64,000 nt of DNA from positions 1-64,000 of the forward strand of contig VXMD01000067.1 of NCBI GenBank assembly GCA_009841255.1. Direction: 5' to 3'. Below the pieces are notes generated by a model. That model had not been told where the DNA came from and did not search any database. It saw nothing but the letters and a program-made list of their open reading frames with translations. Position 1 is the first letter of the stretch; each line of letters starts with the position of its first letter. The stretch is from Candidatus Poribacteria bacterium (GTDB taxonomy: Bacteria > Poribacteria > WGA-4E > WGA-3G). The translations under genes were made by a program, and so were the position numbers. Below are positions 1 through 7,073 of this stretch, one piece after another.

Positions 1-1370
1 GCAGGGTTTGAAATCGTAATCGTTGCTGTTCCGCCGGGTGCGCCACTCAGAGTCGATGGTGAAATGGAGATGGTGTTCGTCGGCGTTACTGGTGTCGTTG
101 GTGTCGTTGGTGTCGTCGGGGTTGTCCCGGACTCGACTCTATCATCTCCCGTATATTCATATAAAATCTTCGACCCATCTGCTGCGAGATTCTGACCCTC
201 AATAGCGGCAATGATCTCGTTGTCCGTCTTATTTGTCTTAAGCCACACATTAGAATCTTGATGGGCTGTCAAGTCTTGCGTTTCAGCTATATAGGGAGTT
301 GCATCTTTGGTTACCGCCGCATACAACCTTCCATTGCCCTTAAGAATCTTATAACGAATTTCATAATTTCCAGCAACATCAGCGTCGTTGGCGGCATTAC
401 GAACCCGGAAAATGCTATTGATCTGTACGACATCTTTTCCAGTCTCTTTCTGAGCATAACGAGGAAACGTGGTGCCTTCTATTACGCGGACTGTAGCAGT
501 CGCCTGCTCTGCTTCTGCCGTTACCCGAAGGGTGAAGTCGATATATGCCCGAGAGGGAGCAGCGTCCGCAGTCATCCACGGTGTGTCTGCTACAGGAGTT
601 GCATCCGTGATTCTGACCGTATACGTTCCGGGCGCGCCAGTAGTTGGAGGCGTACATATTAAAGTGACTGAGCTTGGAAGACCTTTTGGGTCACTTTCAG
701 GATCTTCGAACAAAGTCGTAATCACGTTCTGGAAACCACTCGCCTTTCGTTTGAAGGTCATCGTCGTGTCAACAACTGGTGTAACTGGATTGCCAGCATC
801 CTTACCAACCGTAATATTGATCCGCTCCTCATTGTAATGGTATCGAACATCCAAGTTTCTAAGGGTTCCTGTTCCTCTTGCCCTTACTGTACGGGTGGTA
901 TCTGTGTAAAGAGGTCTATTGTACCCATCAATTAAATTTCCAGTCCCTGAAGTACCATCCAGAAACGCATCGGCTTGTGCCACTTGAGTATAATCATTGT
1001 CATCAGTATCAGCATCAGCAGTTACTTCAGCACGGTAAAAATTTGAGAAGCCGCCTAATACTGTAGCAATGGTCCGGTAATAGCTGCCGTTAGGAGCCTG
1101 GGCGATTAAAAAGCCCGATTCATTAATTAGAGCGGGCGAATCCTCGCTAGTAATTAACTGATTCTGAGCATTCTTGATAGCCGTGGTATTTGACCGAATT
1201 CCAACTGTAAATGATATTTCAAACTCTTCGCCCACCAATTTTGTCTGAAGATCACCGGATCTTTTCTTTAACGGCAAGTGTGCTGCATCCGTAATCCCCT
1301 GCACGCCAAATGCCAGCACAAGGGCCATCAGCAATCCGAGGACGATTTTTCGCGTGGTTAATTTTTTCAT
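1..1370 (-). CDS. Secreted Ig-like repeat protein, N-terminal part (cut by window edge)
   Basis: An open frame runs on the minus strand from an ATG at 1370 to the window edge without a stop, giving 456 residues of an incomplete protein. It begins MKKLTTRKIVLGLLMALVLA, a clear Sec signal peptide (basic start, hydrophobic core, cleavage probably near the Ala-rich TDAAH). The mature part is rich in Thr, Val, Asp and Asn and reads like consecutive beta-sandwich (Ig/cadherin-like) modules. A short Thr-Pro linker made by a 9-bp tandem repeat (91-117) precedes another Ig-like start (SISPSTLSGAPGGTATI). A likely exported or surface protein; I do not recognise a specific family. The C terminus, which would show anchoring or sorting signals, is outside the window. 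A weak GAGG lies about 10 bases before the start. Confidence 0.75.
   Translation of the reverse strand, partial: MKKLTTRKIVLGLLMALVLAFGVQGITDAAHLPLKKRSGDLQTKLVGEEFEISFTVGIRSNTTAIKNAQNQLITSEDSPALINESGFLIAQAPNGSYYRTIATVLGGFSNFYRAEVTADADTDDNDYTQVAQADAFLDGTSGTGNLIDGYNRPLYTDTTRTVRARGTGTLRNLDVRYHYNEERINITVGKDAGNPVTPVVDTTMTFKRKASGFQNVITTLFEDPESDPKGLPSSVTLICTPPTTGAPGTYTVRITDATPVADTPWMTADAAPSRAYIDFTLRVTAEAEQATATVRVIEGTTFPRYAQKETGKDVVQINSIFRVRNAANDADVAGNYEIRYKILKGNGRLYAAVTKDATPYIAETQDLTAHQDSNVWLKTNKTDNEIIAAIEGQNLAADGSKILYEYTGDDRVESGTTPTTPTTPTTPVTPTNTISISPSTLSGAPGGTATITISNP
91..117. repeat. 9-bp tandem repeat encoding Thr-Thr-Pro linker
   Basis: Three tandem copies of GGTGTCGTT (last copy ends in C) lie inside the secreted protein gene. 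Read on the minus strand they encode a Thr-Thr-Pro linker between two beta-rich domains. Such repeats can change length by slippage while keeping frame. Confidence 0.8.
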
Positions 1371-1390
1371 GAAAGTATATACCTCATTTT

Positions 1391-1575
1391 CTTATGGCAA
1401 TCAGCAGTCGGAAGAATGGCTGTCAGCAGTCAGCCGTCAGTAATCAGCAAAGAGGGGTTTCGGTAACAATTCACCGCGTGCTGGCGTCTGCCAAGAATCG
1501 AAAGATTGTTACAGAACACCTCTTAACCGATAGCCGAAGACCGGTAACCGAAAACCGATAGCCAGTTGCTATTCG
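1391..1575. repeat. Low-complexity CAGTCAG / CCGATAGCC dispersed repeat
   Basis: Imperfect short units related to CAGTCAGC and then to CCGATAGCCG/CCGGTAACCG fill this stretch. Similar units occur at 11456-11490, 12255-12285, 14670-14700 and 15860-15915, always between genes. No gene is visible here. Confidence 0.6.
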
Positions 1576-1628
1576 TTTTTAGATCTCATGTTCTTTCGTA
1601 GAGAAGTTTGCCTCTTTTTGATATTCAC

Positions 1629-1942
1629 AGGACTTACGCAGGCGCAATGAATTGCGCTACTACGAGCCCGTCTACTTTTGAGAAATACACGTCTTTTGAA
1701 GGGATCTCCTGTTGGTAGTGAGGCGATTTATCGCCTATCCGTGTAGGTCCTAATATTCATTTCACGTGAGTCCGGAATCGGAGTTCCCTCCTACAAGGAG
1801 GGCATGGAAGCATGGAAGCAGGAGGGAAGGATGGGTACCCAACCTTCCATCTTGACTCCCTTCCACCCAAGAACCTTCCACCTTGACTCCCTTCCACCCT
1901 TCCGATGCTGTAAAGGAAAGAAAGGGGTTTTGCGTAAGTCCT
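1629..1942. mobile_element. MITE-like element with 12-bp terminal inverted repeats
   Basis: The 314-bp stretch is bounded by AGGACTTACGCA (1629-1640) and its exact reverse complement TGCGTAAGTCCT (1931-1942). Inside are two near-perfect palindromes with 7-bp arms (1642-1657 and 1721-1736) and a pyrimidine-rich part built from repeated CCTTCCA/CTTGACTCC units. There is no transposase gene, so if mobile it would depend on an enzyme elsewhere. A shorter relative with 11/12 matching ends is at 30200-30329. Confidence 0.55.
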
Positions 1943-2120
1943 AAATGTGTAAAAACATTGCGTTTGAACGTAAAATCTATCATAATATTACATTTTAAAC
2001 GCATTAAAACACAATTATATATTATTTAACGCTATTTATCAAATTAAAATACAAAAAATTGCGTTATTTTGCATAAAAAACGCATAAATCTCGGAAAAGC
2101 GTAAAAAAACAGCAATCAGC
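1943..2120. other. AT-rich gene-free stretch
   Basis: This stretch is very AT-rich with several repeats of the word GCGTT/AACGC next to A/T runs. No open frame with a ribosome binding site is seen. It separates the MITE-like element from the first tnpB element. Confidence 0.5.
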
Positions 2121-2163
2121 CGTAAAAAAAATAGGGGCATGTCCCAAAGGGGACTCCCCTATT
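2121..2163 (-). terminator. Rho-independent terminator downstream of the tnpB element
   Basis: Arms AATAGGGG (2130-2137) and CCCCTATT (2156-2163) enclose an inner GTCCC/GGGAC pair. On the minus strand the stem is followed by an uninterrupted run of Ts (2121-2130 on the plus strand reads as As). It would stop transcripts leaving tnpB on the minus strand. Confidence 0.7.
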
Positions 2164-2278
2164 TAAACAATATTATTTACAGGTCTTACTGACAGAGAAA
2201 GAAATTGGTGAGAACAGCGGGTGGAGAATAACACTCACGATCTCAAGGAATCAGAGGAGAATCTTGAGGAACCGAAAG

Positions 2279-2430
2279 TTGACATCCTCACTATTCTAAA
2301 GAATAGTGATTCCTTTTGTTTCTTATAGAAACATTCTCTGGGTTTAAGCCAGAGCAACAGGGACTTCTAACCGGAAGCCCAAGGGCGGTGCCATCCGGGA
2401 CAAGCCCATTGCCGCCACTACAGGGTCGCC
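2279..2430 (-). ncRNA. Predicted right end and omega (guide) RNA of tnpB element 1
   Basis: A 9-bp stem with a two-base AA loop (2289-2297/2300-2308) lies about 35 bases beyond the tnpB stop. On the minus strand it is followed by AGGATGTCAA, which matches the right-end style I recall for tnpB-only elements in cyanobacteria. In TnpB systems the omega RNA overlaps the 3' end of tnpB and runs to the right end, with the guide being the flanking DNA. On that model the guide would start at about 2278 and run to lower coordinates. The upstream boundary (2430) is a guess. Confidence 0.4.
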
Positions 2431-3585
2431 AAAGCCACCCTGATACTTTCTCAAAATGTTAATCGCACCTACGCCGTCGCGATTATACTTAAAACCACAT
2501 TTGCAGGCGTATTCACGATTATTAGGTTTCTTTCTATTGCCACAAGATGGACAGGTTTGTGAGGTGTAGGACTCATCAATCTGCACAACCTTGATACCTA
2601 ACACTTTTGATTTATAGGTAATCAAAGACGTAATCTTACCAAATGCCCATTGATGTAAACGCTGATTGGCACGATTGCCATAGTTGATATTCTCGCGTAT
2701 GCCAGTTAAATCTCCAATGACAATCGTGCCAATCCCTTTTGTGCGGCAATATTTCACAAACTTTGTAGTGTGTTTATGGAGGGCGTCTTTGATTTGGTTG
2801 TCAATCTTTGTGATGCGTTTCCACTTACGCCTTGTGAGTTTCCACCAGCGTTTGGAGTGGCGTTTACATCTACTGATAGCATGATTGAACTCAGATAGCA
2901 CCTTGTTACGCAGTCGGTACAGCGACCTGATGTACCGTCCATTGTAAATATGCGTATCAATTCCGTCATGTGTTACCATAGGGTGTATTTCGCCAATATC
3001 CACACCGACAACACCTTCGCCAGATTCAGTGTCACCCACTTCATATCTATAGGAAAAATGTAACTCCCACTGACCATAGTTGTATACCAAATCAATAGTA
3101 GCAATATGTTCCGCCTCAGACATGTTAAAGTTAGACGGCAGTTGTATGCCTAATTTATCAGTGCCAGACCCCATTGAAAGAACAAGGCGTTTACCAAATA
3201 AACTATTATCCACAAAGGCAATAGCAGACTTCAACCAACGCGTCGTCATATAGTTCTTAGGCTTATTCGGAGGTTTAGGATTCGCAACGCCACCACTCTT
3301 TTTTAACGCAGAGTAAGATTTCCACGACTTGAAATATTGCTTCCTAATCGCCTGAATACTTTGAGAATGCAACGGCTGTGACTTAGACAAATTCTTATCC
3401 ACCCAACCCTCACAATCCTTACCAAACCAGAAATTATCATGAGCATGCGGATAACCACGACGCCACTGATACATGTCCATCAAGTGCAGACACTCATTCC
3501 ATACAGAGGCTGACGCAGAATTAATCTCCGAAAAACACGCCTGTTTCTTTACCTTCAATATTTTCGTTCTGTGGAAATACGCCAT
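2344..3585 (-). CDS. tnpB: TnpB-family RNA-guided endonuclease (IS605/IS1341 type)
   Basis: This 413-residue protein has the TnpB layout: an N-terminal beta/helical part, a RuvC-like domain starting at VGVDIG (catalytic Asp about 196), a second motif IVIGDLTG (about 288-295), a four-Cys zinc ribbon (C345, C348, C361, C363) and the last motif YNRDGVGAINI (Asp about 370). TnpB proteins cut DNA next to a short motif under guidance of the omega RNA made from the element's right end. The residue at the second catalytic position reads Asp where many relatives have Glu. No tnpA is present, so the element cannot move by itself. It has its own promoter at 3630-3658. The N terminus (MAYFHRTKILKV) is slightly atypical but the length fits the family. 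Confidence 0.88.
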   Translation of the reverse strand: MAYFHRTKILKVKKQACFSEINSASASVWNECLHLMDMYQWRRGYPHAHDNFWFGKDCEGWVDKNLSKSQPLHSQSIQAIRKQYFKSWKSYSALKKSGGVANPKPPNKPKNYMTTRWLKSAIAFVDNSLFGKRLVLSMGSGTDKLGIQLPSNFNMSEAEHIATIDLVYNYGQWELHFSYRYEVGDTESGEGVVGVDIGEIHPMVTHDGIDTHIYNGRYIRSLYRLRNKVLSEFNHAISRCKRHSKRWWKLTRRKWKRITKIDNQIKDALHKHTTKFVKYCRTKGIGTIVIGDLTGIRENINYGNRANQRLHQWAFGKITSLITYKSKVLGIKVVQIDESYTSQTCPSCGNRKKPNNREYACKCGFKYNRDGVGAINILRKYQGGFGDPVVAAMGLSRMAPPLGFRLEVPVALA

Positions 3586-3629
3586 AACCTAACCCCACAC
3601 AATATCAACTACCAAACTTACATCCACTT

Positions 3630-3658
3630 AGTATAACACAAGCACACTTTTTTATCAA
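3630..3658 (-). promoter_or_regulatory. Promoter of tnpB 1
   Basis: On the minus strand TTGATA (3653-3658) and TATACT (3630-3635) are separated by 17 bases. They lie about 45-70 bases before the tnpB start. Confidence 0.7.
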
Positions 3659-3661
3659 CAG

Positions 3662-3704
3662 AAATCTGGCTGGTGTCGCATTTCACTTGACACCAGCCAG
3701 ATTT
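3662..3704. repeat. 16-bp perfect inverted repeat upstream of tnpB 1
   Basis: AAATCTGGCTGGTGTC (3662-3677) and its exact complement (3689-3704) are separated by 11 bases. The repeat abuts the -35 box of the tnpB promoter. It could be a terminator for transcripts coming from the right (short T tract on the plus side), the left end of the element, or an operator. Confidence 0.75.
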
Positions 3705-3772
3705 TCTGATATACTACCACATATCTCAACAAAAACAGACGGCGATGTATACCGGCTTAGTTGAGATACCAT

Positions 3773-3973
3773 TCAAGAGGAGTGGTTTTTCAGGATTCTA
3801 CGTTTTTCACGTTTCATAGCCTTTTCAGCGTCCTTTCGGACAAAATGGGCAGAAAGAGCATGAAAGTAAATTCGCCTATTGTATTTCGTGACTTTAATCA
3901 TCGCCTCATTCATGGAACGATACTGACGCGAAATCTTAGAAACCTCTTTGCGGATGGAACTAAAATGACTCAT
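3773..3973 (-). CDS. Small basic protein, unknown function
   Basis: A 66-residue frame starts MSHFSSIRKEVSKISRQYRS and is rich in Lys, Arg and Ser. It is supported by AAAGGAG seven bases before the ATG, a promoter at 4047-4075 and a strong stem-loop in its 5' leader. It has no signal peptide, membrane segment or motif I recognise. The first residues resemble Ycf35/DUF1257 starts (MSHFSTI) but the protein is only about half that length and the rest does not obviously agree, so I give it no name. It lies between the two tnpB elements and could be an accessory or regulatory peptide. Confidence 0.6.
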   Translation of the reverse strand: MSHFSSIRKEVSKISRQYRSMNEAMIKVTKYNRRIYFHALSAHFVRKDAEKAMKREKRRILKNHSS

Positions 3974-4007
3974 AATGATTCTCCTTTGGTGGGGGATTGA
4001 GTTATCT

Positions 4008-4035
4008 GTAGCCGATGGCCGTTACCATCGGCTAC
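4008..4035 (-). promoter_or_regulatory. 5' leader stem-loop of the 66-residue gene
   Basis: GTAGCCGATGG (4008-4018) and CCATCGGCTAC (4025-4035) form a perfect 11-bp stem with a 6-base loop. The -10 box at 4047-4052 predicts transcription starting near 4040 on the minus strand, so the mRNA would begin almost directly with this stem. It may protect the 5' end or control translation. Read on the plus strand it is followed by five Ts and could act as a terminator. Confidence 0.6.
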
Positions 4036-4046
4036 ACCTTTTTAAG

Positions 4047-4075
4047 ATTATACCACATCCCTAAGGAGAACGCAA
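4047..4075 (-). promoter_or_regulatory. Promoter of the 66-residue gene
   Basis: On the minus strand TTGCGT (4070-4075) and TATAAT (4047-4052) are 17 bases apart. Confidence 0.65.
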
Positions 4076-4144
4076 GCGGAATGACGGATGGCATGATCGC
4101 TAGCGGTGGTGGCGGTGAGGGACTCTTTCCTACTTCTTCGATCT

Positions 4145-4348
4145 TCAAGGACTTTCAGGAGAGGACGGCACGGAGGAGGCGGATGGGTTCCCTTTGCTGC
4201 CGTTTTTGGCATCATGCTTTTCCACTACCTCTTCCAAGGTTCTACCTTCTTTGATGGCTTGCCTCAACACCTCATATACTTCTGCTCTGCCTTCTGCTCT
4301 GCCTTCTGCACGCACTCTTTCTTTGAACAGTTTCGCATATCCTAACAT
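4145..4348 (-). CDS. Small protein with RAEG tandem repeats, unknown function
   Basis: The likely start is the ATG at 4348, which has GGAGG six bases before it. An upstream in-frame start at 4378 would fall against the end hairpin of tnpB element 2. The 67-residue product begins MLGYAKLFKERVRAEGRAEG, repeats the RAEG unit, continues as charged helix (AEVYEVLRQAIKEGRTLEE) and ends in a Ser/Pro-rich tail. The repeat and the AEVY motif recur in the membrane protein at 7074-7487, so the two seem to share a module. Function unknown. Confidence 0.55.
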   Translation of the reverse strand: MLGYAKLFKERVRAEGRAEGRAEVYEVLRQAIKEGRTLEEVVEKHDAKNGSKGNPSASSVPSSPESP

Positions 4349-4375
4349 GATAACCTCCACTATGTGAGATAGGGT

Positions 4376-4520
4376 CATAGTACCCCGTCCTAAAGGACGG
4401 GGCTTGTTAGAGGGTTAGCCCCAACAAGCCTGTTGTAATAACGGGTTTCTCGTTTCACAGAGGATGGCATCCCATACCTCTCCACGAAGGGCGCAGGCCG
4501 CCCTGTAAAGTATATTCAAA
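4376..4520 (-). ncRNA. Predicted right end and omega RNA of tnpB element 2
   Basis: A stem CCCCGTCCT/AGGACGGGG (4383-4391/4394-4402) with an AA loop lies just beyond the tnpB 2 stop. It has the same 9-bp stem and 2-base loop as the end of element 1. The omega RNA would overlap the tnpB 3' end and finish near 4376; the 5' boundary is a guess. Confidence 0.4.
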
Positions 4521-5626
4521 GCCGCGTTGTGGTCGCGGTCAAGTTTCAAGCCACAAGATTTACAATGGAACACACGCTCGGACAACTTCAGTTTCACAGG
4601 CGATTGCTGACAACACCCCGAACAGGTTTGACTTGTGTGGTGTGGCAGCACTTGATGGAAATGTTTACCATCGCGTTTGGCTGCCCAATGGCACCACTCA
4701 AAGAATATACCCCACGCGGCATCAGAAATAGACTTGGCGAGGTGTCGATTCTTCACCATATTGGAAGGTTTGAGTTTCTCAGCGACAACGGCATCAAAGT
4801 CTCTGTGGTGAAAAAGTTTGTAGACGGTTTTGGCGATAAAGTCAAGACGTTGGCATGCGATAATATCATGCTGTTTTGCCAACGCGTCTTTCGCCTTATA
4901 CCAGCGTTTGCTCCGATACGTCTTGCGCGACAAATCCCGCTGAAGTTTTACGAGTTTGCGTTCAGCTTGTCTATAAAAGCGGGGGTTATCTTCCGTTTCG
5001 CCATCAGAAGTCGTCAGAAAGTTGTGTGTGCCGACATCCACACCACAGGCGGATTTCGGAACACATTTCAGCGTGTCAGGCACTTCACAAACGATGAAGA
5101 CATACCACCCGCGCGCCGTCTTTTTCAGCGTGACCTCTTTCGGGTCTCCGAGGATAGGACGGTGCTGGCGGATTTTCACTTCACCCAGTTTCGGCACTTT
5201 CAACAAGTTATGCCGTTGGCACGTTTCACGAATCGGATTTTGGCGGACACGTTCACCCGTCTTAAGTGTGTGTTTCCGCAGACTCCACGACAACGAACGG
5301 ACAGAGGCTCTATAGCGCGGGTATCCCTTCTTTTGCGAACCTTCTCGACACCGACGCTGAAAATGCTCGTGTGCTGCGTTGACGCGCTTGATGGTAGATA
5401 CCTGCATATCCTGCGGATGCTCGGAATAGTGCGAGGTGGTGGACCGGAGTTTCTTCAGATGGTTGATCTGGTCATACATCGACACAGATTTGCGACCATA
5501 GTCCCACATCTGATTCCGCATCTGGAGCATGTAGTTCTGCAACTGCTTTTGGTGCTTGAATTCGGAATAAAGCCACTGCTCTTGAGGCTTCGTAGGATAG
5601 GCACGATATTTAAAGGTGCGTTTCAT
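4415..5626 (-). CDS. tnpB: TnpB-family RNA-guided endonuclease (IS605/IS1341 type)
   Basis: A complete 403-residue TnpB, not closely similar to the copy at 2344-3585. It starts MKRTFKYRAYPTKPQEQ, the usual family opening, so I prefer the ATG at 5626 over a GTG at 5644. It has RuvC motif CGVDVG (Asp about 197), AVVAEKLK with the canonical Glu (about 283), a zinc ribbon of two Cys pairs (CSGC and CKSC) and the last motif LDRDHNAALNI. All three acidic residues are present, so it may be an active guided nuclease. The gene has a consensus promoter (5729-5757) and an end hairpin just downstream. There is no adjacent tnpA. Confidence 0.9.
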   Translation of the reverse strand: MKRTFKYRAYPTKPQEQWLYSEFKHQKQLQNYMLQMRNQMWDYGRKSVSMYDQINHLKKLRSTTSHYSEHPQDMQVSTIKRVNAAHEHFQRRCREGSQKKGYPRYRASVRSLSWSLRKHTLKTGERVRQNPIRETCQRHNLLKVPKLGEVKIRQHRPILGDPKEVTLKKTARGWYVFIVCEVPDTLKCVPKSACGVDVGTHNFLTTSDGETEDNPRFYRQAERKLVKLQRDLSRKTYRSKRWYKAKDALAKQHDIIACQRLDFIAKTVYKLFHHRDFDAVVAEKLKPSNMVKNRHLAKSISDAAWGIFFEWCHWAAKRDGKHFHQVLPHHTSQTCSGCCQQSPVKLKLSERVFHCKSCGLKLDRDHNAALNILYRAACALRGEVWDAILCETRNPLLQQACWG

Positions 5627-5728
5627 TTGATTTTCGCGTCTCACGCTTTAACCGCTTTTCAAGTCGGTCGGCGAGGAGGCTACACTTGGTGTGTGTAGTT
5701 GAAAAGTCCTCGCCCACGCGATAAAAAT

Positions 5729-5757
5729 AGTATAACATTTTTGAGTTTTTTTGTCAA
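5729..5757 (-). promoter_or_regulatory. Promoter of tnpB 2
   Basis: On the minus strand TTGACA (5752-5757) and TATACT (5729-5734) are 17 bases apart, about 100 bases before the tnpB 2 start. Confidence 0.75.
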
Positions 5758-5779
5758 AAAAAAAGAGGCAGATTTTCCT

Positions 5780-5799
5780 CTCCAATCTAAAGATTGGAG
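5780..5799 (-). repeat. Third IS605-type end hairpin, without a transposase
   Basis: CTCCAATCT (5780-5788) and AGATTGGAG (5791-5799) form a 9-bp stem with an AA loop, the same design and strand as the tnpB ends at 2289-2308 and 4383-4402. No tnpB lies where one would be expected on its higher-coordinate side; a small membrane protein gene is there instead and takes its TAG stop from the loop. Confidence 0.6.
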
Positions 5800-6023
5800 T
5801 TTCCAAATCTGAAGAAATTGATGAAAAACCAACCAACTATTAGCGTCATTAAAACCGCCATTCGTGTTGAAGTGGTTTCACCCAAGTCCTTCCAAGCCCA
5901 ACCGATTAAGAATTCAGCCAAAGTATTGGTGATGATTATGGCTGAAAAAGCCCAGACAAAGACATTAAACCATTTACGCGGGATCCTTACTAAGGATACA
6001 TAGTCATTTTCATTTTCATTCAT
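5787..6023 (-). CDS. Small two-helix membrane protein, unknown
   Basis: A 78-residue frame with two hydrophobic segments (about 18-42, FNVFVWAFSAIIITNTLAEF, and 55-72, MAVLMTLIVGWFFINFF) and an acidic N terminus (MNENENDY). A consensus promoter (6064-6092) lies about 40 bases upstream, though no clear ribosome binding site is seen before the ATG. The last codons and the stop fall within an IS605-type hairpin (5780-5799), so the native C terminus may have been replaced by an insertion. No family recognised. Confidence 0.5.
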   Translation of the reverse strand: MNENENDYVSLVRIPRKWFNVFVWAFSAIIITNTLAEFLIGWAWKDLGETTSTRMAVLMTLIVGWFFINFFRFGNSNL

Positions 6024-6063
6024 AAGCGAACTGGGGTTGAGCGCCGGTGTATATTACGTGTTA

Positions 6064-6092
6064 ATTATAGCCAAAAATCGGGAGTGGGTCAA
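6064..6092 (-). promoter_or_regulatory. Promoter of the small membrane protein gene
   Basis: On the minus strand TTGACC (6087-6092) and TATAAT (6064-6069) are 17 bases apart. Confidence 0.7.
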
Positions 6093-6111
6093 GGATTATT
6101 ATTTGTAGAAG

Positions 6112-6182
6112 CATAATCGCGAGCACCGGGAAATCCGTAGAAACACCCTATTAAAAACACCCAAGCAAAACACTCGCTCCTA
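6112..6182. repeat. GCGAG...CTCGCTCCTAC dispersed repeat
   Basis: The sequence AATCGCGAGCAC, then a short insert containing AACACCCAAGCAAAACAC, then ACTCGCTCCTAC forms an imperfect inverted structure. Related copies are at 15834-15862 (short form) and 32160-32276 (long form with CCACGCAAAAACACTCGCTCCTAC). Confidence 0.65.
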
Positions 6183-6313
6183 CTGAGGAATTGCTGAGGG
6201 TAATTGTCTGAATCAGGATAACCCCCTATACCCTCTTATTGTTTCCATCGGATGCGAACTCCGTTTGCAGGATATTTACAGACGCATCCCAGAAGTCTTC
6301 GAATAAAAAGTTG
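6183..6313. other. Gene-free stretch with a CTGAATCAGGAT repeat word
   Basis: No gene seen. CTGAATCAGGAT near 6208 recurs in related form near 8325 and 14708, a dispersed intergenic word. Confidence 0.4.
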
Positions 6314-6353
6314 GATCACTTTTCTGGAGGTGCCAGGGGTGGCTCTGTGAGCA
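6314..6353 (-). pseudogene. C-terminal remnant of the AE-repeat membrane protein family
   Basis: On the minus strand this piece reads a decayed version of the tail TEPPPGPPEK found at the end of the gene at 7074-7487, with a TGA directly after GAAAAG. The rest of the gene is missing. It lies next to repeat copy A just as the intact gene lies next to copy B, so a duplicated gene-plus-leader unit appears to have lost most of its coding part. Confidence 0.55.
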
Positions 6354-6376
6354 GAGTGATAGCATTGGAATTAAAA

Positions 6377-6720
6377 GGGAAATGTCCGTTTATTAGACGA
6401 CATTACTAATGTTCCTCCATTTAAATCAAACTAAAAACATCCGTATACCGAACACTGTGGGGCAGTAGGGATTAATGCCCCTCGCACACTTCACATCGTG
6501 TGCTCCAGCTTCAAACAGCAAGAATAGATATTCAGGGATAAAATCTATTCTGAACTAACCTTAGTGTGCGTGTCTTTGAAATCGGGTCGGGTTAGGGAAC
6601 CCCGCTGCGGTCAGAAACCGTATCTACCGTTCAACTTTCAAAACACGCTTGGGAATTTGGGTTTGGATCTCTTTTATAGATTGTGCCAAACCACTTATAG
6701 AAACGTTATTAATTGTAAAC
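6377..6720 (-). repeat. Long direct repeat, copy A (structured leader)
   Basis: About 290 bases from 6377 are nearly identical to copy B (from 7585), and weaker similarity continues to 6720. Three stems are kept: 6459-6464/6476-6481, 6484-6489/6498-6503 and 6521-6529/6543-6551. Promoter-like sites at 6712-6740 and 6797-6825 would transcribe it on the minus strand. No open frame common to both copies is evident, so it is best read as an untranslated leader, a small RNA or a mobile repeat. Confidence 0.75.
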
Positions 6721-6740
6721 GAGTTACGAAAAACTGTCCA
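6712..6740 (-). promoter_or_regulatory. Promoter-like site, array member
   Basis: On the minus strand TGGACA (6735-6740) and TACAAT (6712-6717) are 17 bases apart, at the upstream end of repeat copy A. Confidence 0.5.
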
Positions 6741-6796
6741 GTCTTTTTTTGCGGTGCAGAGAATTCAGGGTTTTCTCCTACCGTAGTTCTGTAATT

Positions 6797-6825
6797 ATTA
6801 TACCATATTTGTGGTGTGGTGTCAA
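6797..6825 (-). promoter_or_regulatory. Consensus promoter, array member
   Basis: On the minus strand TTGACA (6820-6825) and TATAAT (6797-6802) are 17 bases apart. It faces repeat copy A. Confidence 0.7.
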
Positions 6826-6924
6826 ATTTTTCTTTCAAAAAAATGTGTAGCGGGTTTTTGTTGGGTTTCACTGCGCTCTACCTGGGGGAAACACCCAAGC
6901 AAAAACACCTACATTATACGGTTA

Positions 6925-6953
6925 ATTATACTGTAGGCTGTATTTTTTGTCAA
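6925..6953 (-). promoter_or_regulatory. Consensus promoter, array member
   Basis: On the minus strand TTGACA (6948-6953) and TATAAT (6925-6930) are 17 bases apart. Confidence 0.7.
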
Positions 6954-7073
6954 ATTTTTTCCAATCGGTGAGTTGTCACCCCCTTATGCCTCTAAATCTT
7001 TTCGGAATGCGCGAAAACTATTGGCTAAGGATGCATTGAGACTCAACTGCTTGAGGCGTTTGAGATCCTCTAA

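Noticed and set aside
1762-2004. 80-codon minus-strand frame in the MITE-like element
   Set aside because: It reads across the element's terminal repeat into the AT-rich flank and has no ribosome binding site; composition is that of repeated CCTTCC units.
3773-3973. Assignment of the 66-residue protein to Ycf35/DUF1257
   Set aside because: Only the first seven or so residues agree and the protein is too short; the likeness is probably chance.
4529-5698. A 389-codon plus-strand open frame opposite tnpB 2
   Set aside because: It is the antisense shadow of a clear TnpB gene; the translated sequence shows no domain and the composition is that of a reversed gene.
6564-6794. 76-codon open frame inside repeat copy A
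   Set aside because: The frame is not preserved in copy B and has no ribosome binding site; the segment looks untranslated.
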